Shown here piece after piece: positions 1-8,071 of a DNA stretch of 51,892 nucleotides; the first letter of the stretch is position 1, and each line of letters begins with the position of its first letter. A program made the position numbers and the translations under genes. The DNA comes from Mycobacterium gordonae (GTDB lineage Bacteria; Actinomycetota; Actinomycetes; Mycobacteriales; Mycobacteriaceae): NCBI RefSeq assembly GCF_002101675.1, contig NZ_LQOY01000150.1, positions 1 through 51,892 on the forward strand. Direction: 5' to 3'. The notes beneath the pieces are model-generated. The model was not told where the DNA came from. It searched no databases and saw nothing but the letters and a program-made list of their open reading frames with translations.

Positions 1-48
1 GACACCCCCGCCCAACGCTTAGCAGCCCTGCTCGATCAAGCCGCCTAA
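1..48 (+). CDS. possible C-terminal tail of an unidentified protein (partial)
   Basis: The first 48 bases read in frame 1 as a protein-like tail (DTPAQRLAALLDQAA) ending in TAA at 46-48. The composition suggests an amphipathic helix. Only 15 residues are visible and the rest lies outside the window, so the family cannot be named. It would run towards icl, convergently. A random open frame in GC-rich DNA is a real alternative. The following 77 bases up to the icl stop show no further gene. Confidence 0.25.
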   Translation, partial: DTPAQRLAALLDQAA

Positions 49-125
49 CCGCGTTGCACTAACCACTTGACATTGAGGCTGAAAACTCGCCGTCAGCTCA
101 CGCTCGACGCAGCCCGCTCAGTGAC

Positions 126-1412
126 TCAGTGGAACTGACCCTCTTCGGTCGAACCGGCCAGTGCGGTCGTCGACGAGGTCGGGTCGACCGTGGTGGCGAT
201 CCGGTCGAAGTAACCGGCACCCACCTCTCGCTGGTGCTTGGTCGCGGTGTAACCGCGCTCCTCGGCAGCGAACTCGCGCTCCTGCAGCTCGACATAGGCG
301 CTCATCTGCTTGCGGGCGTACCCGTGGGCGAGATCGAACATCGAGTAGTTGAGGGCGTGGAAGCCGGCCAGCGTGATGAACTGGAACTTGAAGCCCATCG
401 CACCGAGCTCCTTCTGGAACTTGGCGATGGTGTCGTCGTCGAGGTGCTTCTTCCAGTTGAACGACGGCGAGCAGTTGTAGGCCAGCAGCTGGTCGGGGAA
501 CTCGCTCTTGACGCCCTCGGCGAACTTCTTGGCGAGCTCCAGGTCCGGCGTACCGGTCTCCATCCAGATCAGGTCGGCGAACGGCGCGTAGGCCTTGGCC
601 CGGGCGATGCAGGGCTCCAGGCCGTTCTTGACGCGGTAGAAGCCTTCGTTGGTGCGCTCGCCGGTGATGAACGGGCGGTCCCGCTCGTCGACGTCGGAGG
701 TGATCAGCGTGGCGGCCTCGGCGTCGGTGCGCGCGATGACGACCGTGGGGACACCGGCGACGTCAGCGGCCAACCGGGCCGAGGTCAGGGTGCGGATGTG
801 CTGCTGGGTCGGGATGAGCACCTTGCCACCCAGGTGGCCGCACTTCTTCTCCGAGGCCAGCTGGTCTTCCCAGTGCGAACCGGCGACACCGGCGGCGATC
901 ATGGCCTTCTGCAGCTCGTAGACGTTCAGCGCGCCACCGAAGCCGGCCTCGCCGTCGGCGACGATCGGAGCCAGCCAGTTGTCCACCGAGCGGTCGCCCT
1001 CGACCTTGGCGATCTCGTCGGCGCGCAGCAGCGCGTTGTTGATGCGGCGCACGACCTGCGGCACCGAGTTGGCCGGGTAGAGGCTCTGGTCGGGGTAGGT
1101 GTGGCCGGAGAGGTTGGCGTCACCGGCGACCTGCCAACCGGACAGGTAGATCGCCTTGAGTCCTGCGCGGACCTGCTGCACGGCCATGTTGCCGGTCAGC
1201 GCGCCCAGCGCGTTGACGAAATCCATCTCGTGCAGCTGCTCCCAGAGCACCTCCGCGCCGCGGCGGGCCAGGGTGTGCTCCTCGACAACGTGACCCTGCA
1301 GCGCCACGACGTCCTGCGGCGTGTAGGTGCGCTTGACACCGTTCCAGCGAGGGTTGTGGTCCCAGTCGTGCTGAATCTGCTCAGCGCTCTTCGGGGTGCC
1401 GACTTCGGACAT
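126..1412 (-). CDS. icl: isocitrate lyase (Icl1 type)
   Basis: Cleaves isocitrate to glyoxylate and succinate in the cytoplasmic glyoxylate shunt. In mycobacteria Icl also serves as methylisocitrate lyase for propionyl-CoA disposal, and is needed for growth on fatty acids. The 428-residue protein has the length of M. tuberculosis Icl1 and matches it closely by eye. The catalytic signature KKCGH lies near residue 191, and the C-terminal end is TEEGQFH. The ATG at 1412 is preferred over a GTG 21 nt upstream because AAGGAG precedes it at normal spacing and the N-terminus then reads MSEVGTPKSAEQ. The 306-nt gap upstream carries repeated TTGCGAA motifs that probably bind RamB, encoded nearby. Downstream fadB2 of H37Rv is not visible here. 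Confidence 0.97.
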   Translation of the reverse strand: MSEVGTPKSAEQIQHDWDHNPRWNGVKRTYTPQDVVALQGHVVEEHTLARRGAEVLWEQLHEMDFVNALGALTGNMAVQQVRAGLKAIYLSGWQVAGDANLSGHTYPDQSLYPANSVPQVVRRINNALLRADEIAKVEGDRSVDNWLAPIVADGEAGFGGALNVYELQKAMIAAGVAGSHWEDQLASEKKCGHLGGKVLIPTQQHIRTLTSARLAADVAGVPTVVIARTDAEAATLITSDVDERDRPFITGERTNEGFYRVKNGLEPCIARAKAYAPFADLIWMETGTPDLELAKKFAEGVKSEFPDQLLAYNCSPSFNWKKHLDDDTIAKFQKELGAMGFKFQFITLAGFHALNYSMFDLAHGYARKQMSAYVELQEREFAAEERGYTATKHQREVGAGYFDRIATTVDPTSSTTALAGSTEEGQFH

Positions 1413-1583
1413 GGGGCTGCTCCTTACGGTCATTCTTTGACTGAAATTTGCTGGCGACGAGTCTTGAGATGAGTCAAGCCACCGCCGCGCGGATGGAAGC
1501 TAAAGGCTTAACTTCACCTCGACTTCACTGATGTGCTAACTCGACCATGGCACAGTGCATTCCCGCTGGTCCACCCATTTCAC

Positions 1584-1630
1584 TTGCGAATTTCGGCTAT
1601 GACTTGTGGTCATTTTGCGAACCTTGCGAA
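1584..1630 (-). promoter_or_regulatory. three TTGCGAA motifs in the icl promoter region, candidate RamB sites
   Basis: TTGCGAA occurs on the + strand at 1584-1590, 1615-1621 and 1624-1630. The last two are in tandem at 9-bp spacing, followed by a weaker TGGCGAA. The gap lies between icl and the thioesterase gene, both on the minus strand. Established knowledge: RamB of Corynebacterium and Mycobacterium recognises TTTGCAAA-like motifs and controls icl. The same TTGCGAA occurs at the ramB start (2640-2646, minus strand). Assignment to RamB is inference. Confidence 0.55.
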
Positions 1631-1718
1631 GCTGGCGAACTACTGAAACGGTTCAGAAGCTACCGATCAGTAACCGAAACCCGCAGGTCATCGGCAATTT
1701 ACCGGGACGCTTGTCCGG

Positions 1719-2513
1719 TTAGAGAGTGAACAGCGCGGCGACGGCTTTCGTCTCGTCGCCGACCGCATATGTGAGCGTTGTAACAGTCCGGTCGGCGAGC
1801 TCGGCGCCGAACTGGTCGGTCGAACCGGGCGGGTGCACGTGCGAAATGATCTCCAGCTTGTCGCCCAGGGCCACCGGCGCCTCGTGTTCGATGGTCACCC
1901 GCAGGGGAAGGGTGAACACCTCGGGATGGGACGCCAGGTAGTCCTCGACGACGCTCCAGTACACCGAGTTGTTCATGTGATCGAACAGGTCGATGTCGGT
2001 CACCCGGACGGGAAATTCGTGGATCTCCGTGGCGTCATCGCGGCTGCCCGGCTTCAGGTAGCCCTTCCAGCGCAGCCGCTCCACCGCGGTGGTCTTGTGC
2101 AGGCACGCGAGGAAGTCGTCGGCGATGCGCGCCGGCATCTCGGTTTCCTTGTTGACGTGGATCCAGAACGCCTCGGACTCGATCAGACCGCCCTTGCGTC
2201 CGTCGATGCGGACCCGCATCTCGCACCACCGGTTCGAGGTGCCCGAGCACCAACGCCGGCACCGCAGCAAGTCCTGGAACTCGATCGGCCGGATCAGGTC
2301 GACCATGGTGCGGCGCACGATCCAAAGCGGATGGGTCTCCTCGAAGCCCATCTCGCGCAGCTGGTCCTGGCCGATGTCCTGGATGTGCCGGCAAGACGCG
2401 TCCAACCGCAGCCGTCCGGTCCGGTCGATGTCGCCGACACGAAGCGGCCACTCGCGATCGAAAACATCGGGGCTACCGTCGGGCACCGGCATTAACTTTT
2501 TGTCCAGGCTCAC
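1719..2513 (-). CDS. acyl-ACP thioesterase-like double-hotdog protein (Rv0466 homologue)
   Basis: A 264-residue cytoplasmic protein with two hotdog-fold halves. The first begins around DREWPLRVGDIDRTGRLRL (residues 19-40), the second around FPVRVTDIDLFDHMNNSVY (about 165-185). The second half has the D-x-x-x-HMNN-x-x-Y pattern typical of hotdog thioesterases. Length and sequence match Rv0466 of H37Rv, annotated as FatA/FatB-like. The likely role is hydrolysis of acyl-ACP or acyl-CoA; the substrate is unknown. The GTG start at 2513 has GGGGAG upstream. It lies upstream of icl on the same strand and is divergent from ramB, with about 150 bp between the two starts. Confidence 0.88.
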   Translation of the reverse strand: MSLDKKLMPVPDGSPDVFDREWPLRVGDIDRTGRLRLDASCRHIQDIGQDQLREMGFEETHPLWIVRRTMVDLIRPIEFQDLLRCRRWCSGTSNRWCEMRVRIDGRKGGLIESEAFWIHVNKETEMPARIADDFLACLHKTTAVERLRWKGYLKPGSRDDATEIHEFPVRVTDIDLFDHMNNSVYWSVVEDYLASHPEVFTLPLRVTIEHEAPVALGDKLEIISHVHPPGSTDQFGAELADRTVTTLTYAVGDETKAVAALFTL

Positions 2514-2626
2514 GGCGCTGCTCCCCGTTTCCTCCTCGTGCCAAAACCAGGTTAACCCTGGGAACGTCGAAGCGAATCATGCCAACGACGACTGGCAAAC
2601 ACCAATCTCACCGCGCCTGCCAAGTC

Positions 2627-2645
2627 TGCGAAGCGGATCTTCGCA
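2627..2645. promoter_or_regulatory. inverted repeat at the ramB promoter, candidate RamB autoregulatory operator
   Basis: TGCGAAG (2627-2633) and CTTCGCA (2639-2645) form a perfect inverted repeat with a 5-nt spacer. The right arm extended by one base is TTGCGAA on the minus strand, the motif repeated upstream of icl. The repeat sits about 20-39 bp before the ramB start, roughly over the -35 region of the predicted leaderless promoter. Repressor binding there would block ramB transcription. M. tuberculosis ramB is known to be autoregulated; this exact site is inference. Confidence 0.55.
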
Positions 2646-2653
2646 ATGCCGAC

Positions 2654-2659
2654 TAGGCT
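2654..2659 (+). promoter_or_regulatory. -10 element of a predicted leaderless ramB transcript
   Basis: TAGGCT fits the mycobacterial TANNNT -10 element and is followed by exactly 6 nt before the GTG at 2666. There is no Shine-Dalgarno sequence. Transcription would start at or beside the start codon. Confidence 0.55.
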
Positions 2660-2665
2660 GGTCAG

Positions 2666-4084
2666 GTGTCTAAAACGTTCGTCGGCGCGCGCGTCCGCCA
2701 GCTTCGCGGCGAACGCGGATTCAGCCAGGCCGCGCTGGCTCAGATGCTCGATATCTCGCCCAGCTATCTCAACCAGATCGAGCATGACGTCCGCCCGCTG
2801 ACGGTGGCGGTGCTACTGCGCATCACCGAGGTGTTCGGGGTGGACGCAACGTTTTTCGCCTCCCAGGACGACACCCGGCTGGTCGCCGAACTGCGCGAGG
2901 TGACCATGGACCGCGACCTCGATATCGACGTGGAACCGACCGAGATCGCCGAGATGGTCAACACCCATCCGGGCCTGGCGCGGGCGGTGGTCAACCTGCA
3001 CCGCCGCTACCGGATTACTACCGCACAACTGGCCGCTGCCACCGAAGAACGGTACTTCGACGGCAGCAGTGGCACCGGATCGATCACCATGCCCCATGAA
3101 GAGGTCCGCGACTACTTCTATGAACGGCAGAACTATCTGCATGAGCTCGATACCGCCGCTGAAGAACTGACCGTCAAGATGCGCATGCACCACGGCGACC
3201 TGGCCCGCGAGTTGACCCGCCGGCTCACCGAGGTACACGGGGTGCACATCACCCGGCGCATCGATCTGGGAGACGCGGTCTTGCACCGTTACGACCCGCA
3301 AACCAAGACGCTGGAGATGAGCAACCACCTCGGCACTGGACAGCAGGTGTTCAAGATGGCCGCCGAGCTTGCCTATCTGGAATACGGCGACCTGATCGAC
3401 AGCCTGGTCACCGACGGCAAGTTCACCAGCGACGAGTCGCGGACCCTGGCCCGGTTGGGACTGGCGAATTACTTTGCCGCCGCCGCGGTGTTGCCCTACC
3501 GCCAGTTCCACGACGTCGCCGAGAATTTCCGTTACGACGTCGAGCGGCTGTCCGCTTTTTACCAGGTCAGCTACGAGACCATCGCACACCGGCTCTCCAC
3601 GCTGCAGCGCCCGTCCATGCGCGGGGTGCCGCTGTCGTTCGTCCGGGTCGACCGGGCCGGCAACATGTCAAAACGTCAGTCCGCCACAGGTTTCCACTTC
3701 TCCTCCACCGGCGGCACATGCCCGCTGTGGAACGTCTACGAAACCTTCGCCAACCCCGGCAAGATCCTGGTTCAGATCGCTCAGATGCCCGACGGGCGCA
3801 ACTACATGTGGGTGGCCCGTACCGTGGAACGGCGCGCGGCCCGGTATGGTCAGCCCGGAAAAACCTTCGCGATCGGGCTCGGCTGCGAACTTCGCCACGC
3901 GCACCGACTCGTCTACTCGGAAGGACTCGACTTGTCGGGGAACATCACTACGCCGATCGGCGCGGGTTGCCGGGTTTGCGAACGCGACAACTGTCCGCAG
4001 CGGGCGTTCCCGGCGCTGGGTCGCGCGCTCGATATCGACGAGCATCGCAGCACCGTGTCCCCCTATCTGGTGAAGCAGGCATGA
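2666..4084 (+). CDS. ramB: transcriptional regulator RamB
   Basis: A 472-residue DNA-binding regulator of acetate, glyoxylate and propionate metabolism, close in length and sequence to H37Rv Rv0465c. An N-terminal XRE-type helix-turn-helix (about residues 8-62) contains GFSQAALAQMLDISPSYLNQIE. The middle (about 150-300) is of the IrrE/ImmA-like type seen in RamB and PrpR. The C-terminal part carries a Cys-rich segment, CRVCERDNCPQRAFP, near residues 428-445, suggesting a metal or ligand site. The GTG start has no ribosome-binding site but has a leaderless -10 element. The stop overlaps the next gene by ATGA, so the CMD-family protein is probably co-translated. The main expected targets are icl and ramB itself. 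Confidence 0.95.
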   Translation: MSKTFVGARVRQLRGERGFSQAALAQMLDISPSYLNQIEHDVRPLTVAVLLRITEVFGVDATFFASQDDTRLVAELREVTMDRDLDIDVEPTEIAEMVNTHPGLARAVVNLHRRYRITTAQLAAATEERYFDGSSGTGSITMPHEEVRDYFYERQNYLHELDTAAEELTVKMRMHHGDLARELTRRLTEVHGVHITRRIDLGDAVLHRYDPQTKTLEMSNHLGTGQQVFKMAAELAYLEYGDLIDSLVTDGKFTSDESRTLARLGLANYFAAAAVLPYRQFHDVAENFRYDVERLSAFYQVSYETIAHRLSTLQRPSMRGVPLSFVRVDRAGNMSKRQSATGFHFSSTGGTCPLWNVYETFANPGKILVQIAQMPDGRNYMWVARTVERRAARYGQPGKTFAIGLGCELRHAHRLVYSEGLDLSGNITTPIGAGCRVCERDNCPQRAFPALGRALDIDEHRSTVSPYLVKQA

Positions 4085-4647
4085 CGGGCAGTCAGCCCGG
4101 CCGCATTCCGTCCGGCCGGTTCCGCCAGTTGGGTCCGATCAACTGGGTCGTCGCAAAGCTGGCCGCGCGCAAAGTCCGGGCACCCGAGATGCACCTGTTC
4201 ACCACACTCGGTTCCCGCCAGGGCCTGTTCTGGACGTGGGCCATCTACTCCGGACGATTGCTGCGGGGCCGGCTGCCCACCATCGACACCGAGTTGGTCA
4301 TCCTGCGGGTAGCCCACCTGCGGTCATGTGAGTACGAACTCCAGCATCACCGGGGTATGGCACGCCAAGCGGGGCTGGACGCCCAGACGCAGGCCACGAT
4401 CTTCGCCTGGCCCGACGCTCCGCCGGGAGACGGCCCTCGCAAGGTACTCAGCGCCCGCCAGCAGGCGCTGCTCAACGCGACCGACGAACTGATCAAGGAC
4501 CGCACCATCACCGAGGAGACCTGGCAGCAGCTGACCCGTCACCTCAACCGGGCTCGGTTGATCGAATTCTGCATGCTGGCAACGCAATACGACGCACTGG
4601 CCGCAACGATCACGGCGCTGCGAATTCCGCTGGACAATCCCCGGTAA
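4081..4647 (+). CDS. carboxymuconolactone decarboxylase (AhpD/CMD) family protein
   Basis: A 188-residue helical protein matching Rv0464c. The CMD signature region is VILRVAHLRSCEYELQHH (about residues 72-89). It has the single Cys followed by E and H that is typical of the non-AhpD subgroup; the CXXC peroxidatic pair of true AhpD is absent. Enzymatic activity is therefore not predictable; related proteins include decarboxylases and oxidative-stress proteins. The ATG overlaps the ramB stop (ATGA), implying translational coupling. It converges with the Rv0463-type membrane gene, leaving only 2 nt between stops. Confidence 0.85.
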   Translation: MTGSQPGRIPSGRFRQLGPINWVVAKLAARKVRAPEMHLFTTLGSRQGLFWTWAIYSGRLLRGRLPTIDTELVILRVAHLRSCEYELQHHRGMARQAGLDAQTQATIFAWPDAPPGDGPRKVLSARQQALLNATDELIKDRTITEETWQQLTRHLNRARLIEFCMLATQYDALAATITALRIPLDNPR

Positions 4648-4649
4648 CG

Positions 4650-4943
4650 TCAGAGATACAGGTTGGCCAGCACGGCCAGCGTCAGCGCCACGGGCAGCAC
4701 CGGAACGCCGAAGGCGAACGCCGACCAGCCGTACCTGCGACGCCAGCGCATCAACACGCCGCAGATCACCGCGGCGACCGCCAGGGCACCCGACGCCAGC
4801 AGCACGGCCACGCTCCACTTGCTCACCGTCGTGAGATCGTCGCCGACGGTGATGGCAGCCAGCCAGAGGACGTAGCCGACGAGCAATCCACCGATCGCGC
4901 CGATCACGACGGCAGAGTGCCGCGGCTCCTCGTTGCGGGACAT
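4650..4943 (-). CDS. small three-helix membrane protein (Rv0463 homologue)
   Basis: A 97-residue integral membrane protein of unknown function. Hydrophobic segments lie at about residues 11-33 (VVIGAIGGLLVGYVLWLAA), 42-64 and 72-96. The ATG at 4943 (MSRNEEPRHS) is chosen over an upstream frame because it gives the same length as Rv0463. It also leaves a 58-nt gap after the secreted-protein gene upstream. Being on the same strand as lpdC, it may be in that transcription unit, although the inserted secreted gene has its own AT-rich promoter-like region. Confidence 0.8.
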   Translation of the reverse strand: MSRNEEPRHSAVVIGAIGGLLVGYVLWLAAITVGDDLTTVSKWSVAVLLASGALAVAAVICGVLMRWRRRYGWSAFAFGVPVLPVALTLAVLANLYL

Positions 4944-5001
4944 GAACACCCCGCGATGGTATCTCCCGCGCGGAGTGTGCTCCCCGCGCAACGTCTGCCG
5001 A

Positions 5002-5451
5002 TCAACCGATTCGGGTGAGGTTGAACCGGTCGTGGTGGTCATCGAGGGTGCAGGGCGCCACCGACGAGGGATGCGCGAAGACCACTTCGCCGGTAAGCGT
5101 CGTGGGGTCCCACCACTGAGTGACGCTTACCGGATGGCTGCGGCCGACCAGTATTAGTTCACCGACGAAGTAGCCGGGGCATTCCAGGCCGTCCATGATT
5201 ATCCGCGAACTGACATAGCGGCCATTCTCCAGTTGGGCGTCGAAGGTGCGGCCCGACCCGGTCGTCACGTGGGCAACGCAAGACGCGTTGCAGTCAGTGG
5301 TGACGGTCCATGTCCCGACGTCACCGTCTTCGTCGGCGTAATGGTAGACACCGTTCATCGACGGGACTTCGGCCCTGGCGTATGGTGGCGCGGCGCTCAG
5401 GCCCATACCGAGCACAAGTGCGATTGCCGCGGGAAAAGCCTTCTTCCTCAT
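5002..5451 (-). CDS. secreted Cys-containing protein of unknown function
   Basis: 149 residues starting MRKKAFPAAIALVLGMGL, a clear Sec signal peptide with probable cleavage after YARA (about residue 27). The mature part is beta-rich, with four Cys (CNASC, LECPGY, APCTL) that could form two disulfides. It resembles the small exported mycobacterial proteins with a W-T-x-T-x-C-x-x-x-C pattern, but I cannot assign a function. The start is supported by a GAGGGCGG ribosome-binding site. H37Rv has no gene at this place between lpdC and Rv0463, so this looks like a lineage-specific insertion. An AT-rich palindromic region lies directly upstream. Confidence 0.75.
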   Translation of the reverse strand: MRKKAFPAAIALVLGMGLSAAPPYARAEVPSMNGVYHYADEDGDVGTWTVTTDCNASCVAHVTTGSGRTFDAQLENGRYVSSRIIMDGLECPGYFVGELILVGRSHPVSVTQWWDPTTLTGEVVFAHPSSVAPCTLDDHHDRFNLTRIG

Positions 5452-5549
5452 GTGTTTCCGCCCTCTGGTGTCTGGACAACCAGCAGGGCGGTCGAGGCGG
5501 TCACCGTCAGCGAGTTTCCTCACCGCCGCTTCCGCACCGCCCCACCTAG

Positions 5550-5590
5550 GGCGAAATTTATATTACGAAAAATTTTTCGGCAATAAACCC
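5550..5590 (-). promoter_or_regulatory. AT-rich promoter-like region with a perfect 14-bp palindrome
   Basis: Between lpdC and the secreted-protein gene lies an AT-rich island containing the perfect palindrome CGAAAAATTTTTCG (5566-5579), flanked by tatatta-like sequence. On the minus strand TAATATAAATTT downstream of the palindrome could be a -10 region for the gene starting at 5451. The palindrome has no loop, so an operator is likelier than a terminator. Function inferred only. Confidence 0.4.
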
Positions 5591-5625
5591 GTGCACGACC
5601 AGAGCGTTTTCATAGGAAACCTGCC

Positions 5626-7020
5626 CTAGAAATTGATCATGTGCCCGATCAAGCCGTGGAAGCACTCCTGCAGCGCCTCGGACATGGTCGGGTGCGTGTG
5701 CACGTTGCGGGCGAGTTCGTTGGCCGTCAGGTCCCACTTCTGTGCGAGCGTGAGCTCCGGCAGCAGCTCCGACACGTCGTGGCCCACCAAGTGCCCACCG
5801 ATCAGCTCGCCGTACTTGGCGTCGGCGATCAGTTTGACGAATCCGCTCGGGTCGCCGACGCCGTGCGCCTTGGCGTTGGCGGTGAAGGGGAACTTGGCGA
5901 CGACCACGTCGTAGCCCTCGTCGCGAGCCTGTTCCTCGGTGAGGCCGAAGCTGGCGACGTTGGGCTGACAGAAGGTGGCACGGGGCAACATGCGGTAGTC
6001 ACCCAGCGCCAACGTTTCTGCGCCGGCGATGGTTTCGGCCGCCACGACGCCCATGGCCTCGGCGACGTGCGCGAGCATCAGCTTGCCGGTGACATCACCG
6101 ATGGCGTAGATGTGCGGCACGGAAGTCTGCATGTAGTCGGTGATGCCGATCGCCTTGCGATCGGTGAGCGCCACCCCGGCCTTGTCCAACCCGTATCCCT
6201 CGACGTTGGGCGCAAAACCGATGGCCTGCAACACTTTTTCGGCTTTGAGTTCCTCGGACTTGCCGTCCTTGCTCACGCTGACCGTGACCTCGGAGCCGTT
6301 GTCGGTGATGGACTCGACCTTGGTGCCGGTGAGGATCTTGACGCCCAGCTTCTTGAACGCCTTCTCAATCTCCTTGGAGGAGTCGGCATCCTCGTTGGGC
6401 AGGGCGCGCGGCAAGAATTCCACGATGGTGACATCGACGCCGTAGTTCTTCATCACGTAACCGAACTCCATACCGATGGCGCCGGCACCGGCGATGACGA
6501 TCGACTTCGGCAGCTCCCGGGTCAGGATCAGCTTTTCGTAGGTCACCACGTTCTCCGACAGCGACGTGCCGGGCACCAGTCGGGTGCTGCTGCCGGTGGC
6601 GATGATGGCGTTGTCGAACGTGACGTCCTCGGTCCCACCGTCGTTGAGTTCCACCGAGATGGAGTTCGCGTCGGTGAACCTGCCGTAGCCGTGGATCTCG
6701 GTGATCTTGTTCTTCTTCATCAGGTAGTGCACGCCGGCCACCCGGCCGTCGGCCACCTTGCGGCTGCGGTCGAACGCGACCCCGAAGTCGAACGTGGCCT
6801 CGCCGCTGATGCCGAAAACCTTGGCTTCCTTGGTGAAGATCTGGGCGAGTTCGGCGTTGCGCAGCAACGCCTTCGATGGGATGCAGCCGACGTTGAGGCA
6901 GACGCCGCCCCAGTACTTCGGTTCGATGATTGCGGTGTTCAAACCGAGTTGTGCGGCACGAATGGCCGCTACATACCCGCCGGGACCTGCTCCGAGAACG
7001 ACGACGTCATAGTGGGTCAC
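5626..7020 (-). CDS. lpdC: dihydrolipoamide dehydrogenase (E3)
   Basis: A 464-residue FAD/NAD disulfide oxidoreductase matching Rv0462. It reoxidises lipoamide on the E2 subunits of pyruvate and branched-chain ketoacid dehydrogenases, and in M. tuberculosis also works with the AhpC/AhpD peroxidase system. Visible are the FAD motif GAGPGGYVAA (residues 10-19), the redox pair CLNVGC (C41, C46), the NAD motif GAGAIGMEFG, the second FAD motif YAIGD, and the C-terminal HTHPTMSEALQE holding the catalytic His-Glu. The GTG at 7020 (MTHYDVVV) gives the family length and has AGGGTGAG upstream; a GTG 9 nt earlier is less likely. The upstream region is occupied by a 56-bp tandem repeat. Confidence 0.95.
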   Translation of the reverse strand: MTHYDVVVLGAGPGGYVAAIRAAQLGLNTAIIEPKYWGGVCLNVGCIPSKALLRNAELAQIFTKEAKVFGISGEATFDFGVAFDRSRKVADGRVAGVHYLMKKNKITEIHGYGRFTDANSISVELNDGGTEDVTFDNAIIATGSSTRLVPGTSLSENVVTYEKLILTRELPKSIVIAGAGAIGMEFGYVMKNYGVDVTIVEFLPRALPNEDADSSKEIEKAFKKLGVKILTGTKVESITDNGSEVTVSVSKDGKSEELKAEKVLQAIGFAPNVEGYGLDKAGVALTDRKAIGITDYMQTSVPHIYAIGDVTGKLMLAHVAEAMGVVAAETIAGAETLALGDYRMLPRATFCQPNVASFGLTEEQARDEGYDVVVAKFPFTANAKAHGVGDPSGFVKLIADAKYGELIGGHLVGHDVSELLPELTLAQKWDLTANELARNVHTHPTMSEALQECFHGLIGHMINF

Positions 7021-7037
7021 GGAACTCACCCTAATGG

Positions 7038-7419
7038 TGATCGCAAGCGCCGCGAAGCGGGGCGCGGCGGGTCACCATCATCACCACCCAAGCTGATCGC
7101 AAGCGCCGCGAAGCGGGGCGCGGCGGGGCACCATCATCACCACCCAAGCTGATCGCAAGCGCCGCGAAGCGGGGCGCGGCGGGTCACCATCATCACCACC
7201 CAAGCTGATCGCAAGCGCCGCGAAGCGGGGCGCGGCGGGTCACCATCATCACCACCCAAGCTGATCGCAAGCGCCGCGAAGCGGGGCGCGGCGGGTCACC
7301 ATCATCACCACCCAAGCTGATCGCAAGCGCCGCGAAGCGGGGCGCGGCGGGTCACCATCATCACCACCCAAGCTGATCGCAAGCGCCGCGAAGCGGGGCG
7401 CGGCGGGTCACCATCATCA
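7038..7419. repeat. MIRU/VNTR-like tandem repeat, seven copies of a 56-bp unit
   Basis: Units begin at 7038, 7094, 7150, 7206, 7262, 7318 and 7374, exactly 56 bp apart. The first six are full length; the seventh keeps 46 bp. The only internal difference I see is T to G at 7128 in unit 2. Each unit holds a perfect 7-bp inverted repeat, CGCCGCG/CGCGGCG around an 8-nt loop, and a run caccatcatcaccacc. The unit length is not a multiple of three, so it is not coding. It lies between two co-directional minus-strand genes (Rv0461-type and lpdC), the usual setting of mycobacterial interspersed repetitive units. Near-identity of copies suggests recent expansion by slippage. Confidence 0.93.
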
Positions 7420-7432
7420 AAATCCGTGCGGC

Positions 7433-8071
7433 TTATTGGGGCACTACGCCCATCACACACGGTGTCGTCACACGCTCGCAGTAGTACGAGCCGTACAGGG
7501 GCGCGGCGGCGGCGACGGAGGCGAACGGCGCGGACATCACCGCGATCGCCAGCGCGGCGACCAGCGGCTTGGACTCCACCATCGCCAGAATCAGGCCGGC
7601 GGCGGCGCAGGCCACCACGTACCCGAACGTCGCGAATACCGGCGGCGTCTTGTCGATGGTGTGGTACCACCAGTAGAACAAGCTCAGCCCGAATACCGCG
7701 GCGAAGGACCACACGCCGATCAGCACCAGTAAGAACTTCCACCATTTCAGGTAGAGGTAGCGCCCGGGGACGGCCACCGGTCCGGGCGCCTCGACCGCCG
7801 ACTCAGCGCCCGAATCGGGCGCTGCCGTGGCGACCGGCGTCACCGGCGCGGGCCGCTCCTGGACCGGCGGCGATTCCGACTTGGGTTCCGCCAGACCGGC
7901 CAGCGGCAGGAATGGATGGGAGTCGGTGTCGAAATCGGGGACGAACGGCACGGATGGCTCACCGGCGTCGTATGTGGGTGCGACGGGCAGCTCTCCGGAG
8001 TCGAAATCCGGCACGAAGGGTTCGGTGCCCGGGCTCGACTCGCGGTCCTGGGCTTCCTTCTGGTCAGCCAT
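7433..8071 (-). CDS. membrane protein with disordered proline-rich N-terminus (Rv0461-like)
   Basis: A 212-residue protein. Residues 1-105 are acidic, Pro/Ser-rich and likely disordered, with the element FVPDFD twice (about residues 19 and 43). Residues 108-205 hold three hydrophobic segments: WWKFLLVLIGVWSFAAVFGL, FGYVVACAAAGLILAMV, and ALAIAVMSAPFASVAAAA. Two Cys sit near the C-terminus (YCERVTTPC). It matches the place and type of Rv0461, which is shorter. The ATG at 8071 overlaps the stop of the upstream gene by 8 nt, so the two are coupled. Function unknown. Confidence 0.75.
   Translation of the reverse strand: MADQKEAQDRESSPGTEPFVPDFDSGELPVAPTYDAGEPSVPFVPDFDTDSHPFLPLAGLAEPKSESPPVQERPAPVTPVATAAPDSGAESAVEAPGPVAVPGRYLYLKWWKFLLVLIGVWSFAAVFGLSLFYWWYHTIDKTPPVFATFGYVVACAAAGLILAMVESKPLVAALAIAVMSAPFASVAAAAPLYGSYYCERVTTPCVMGVVPQ

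Noticed and set aside
5641..7152. A 503-codon open frame on the plus strand across lpdC
   Set aside because: It is the antisense shadow of the clearly conserved lpdC gene; its composition (Asp, His, Val-rich) is typical of reverse-strand GC-rich frames, and its end runs into the tandem repeat.
7038..7419. CRISPR array
   Set aside because: The repeats are directly adjacent at a constant 56 bp with no unique spacers, and no cas genes are present. It is a VNTR.
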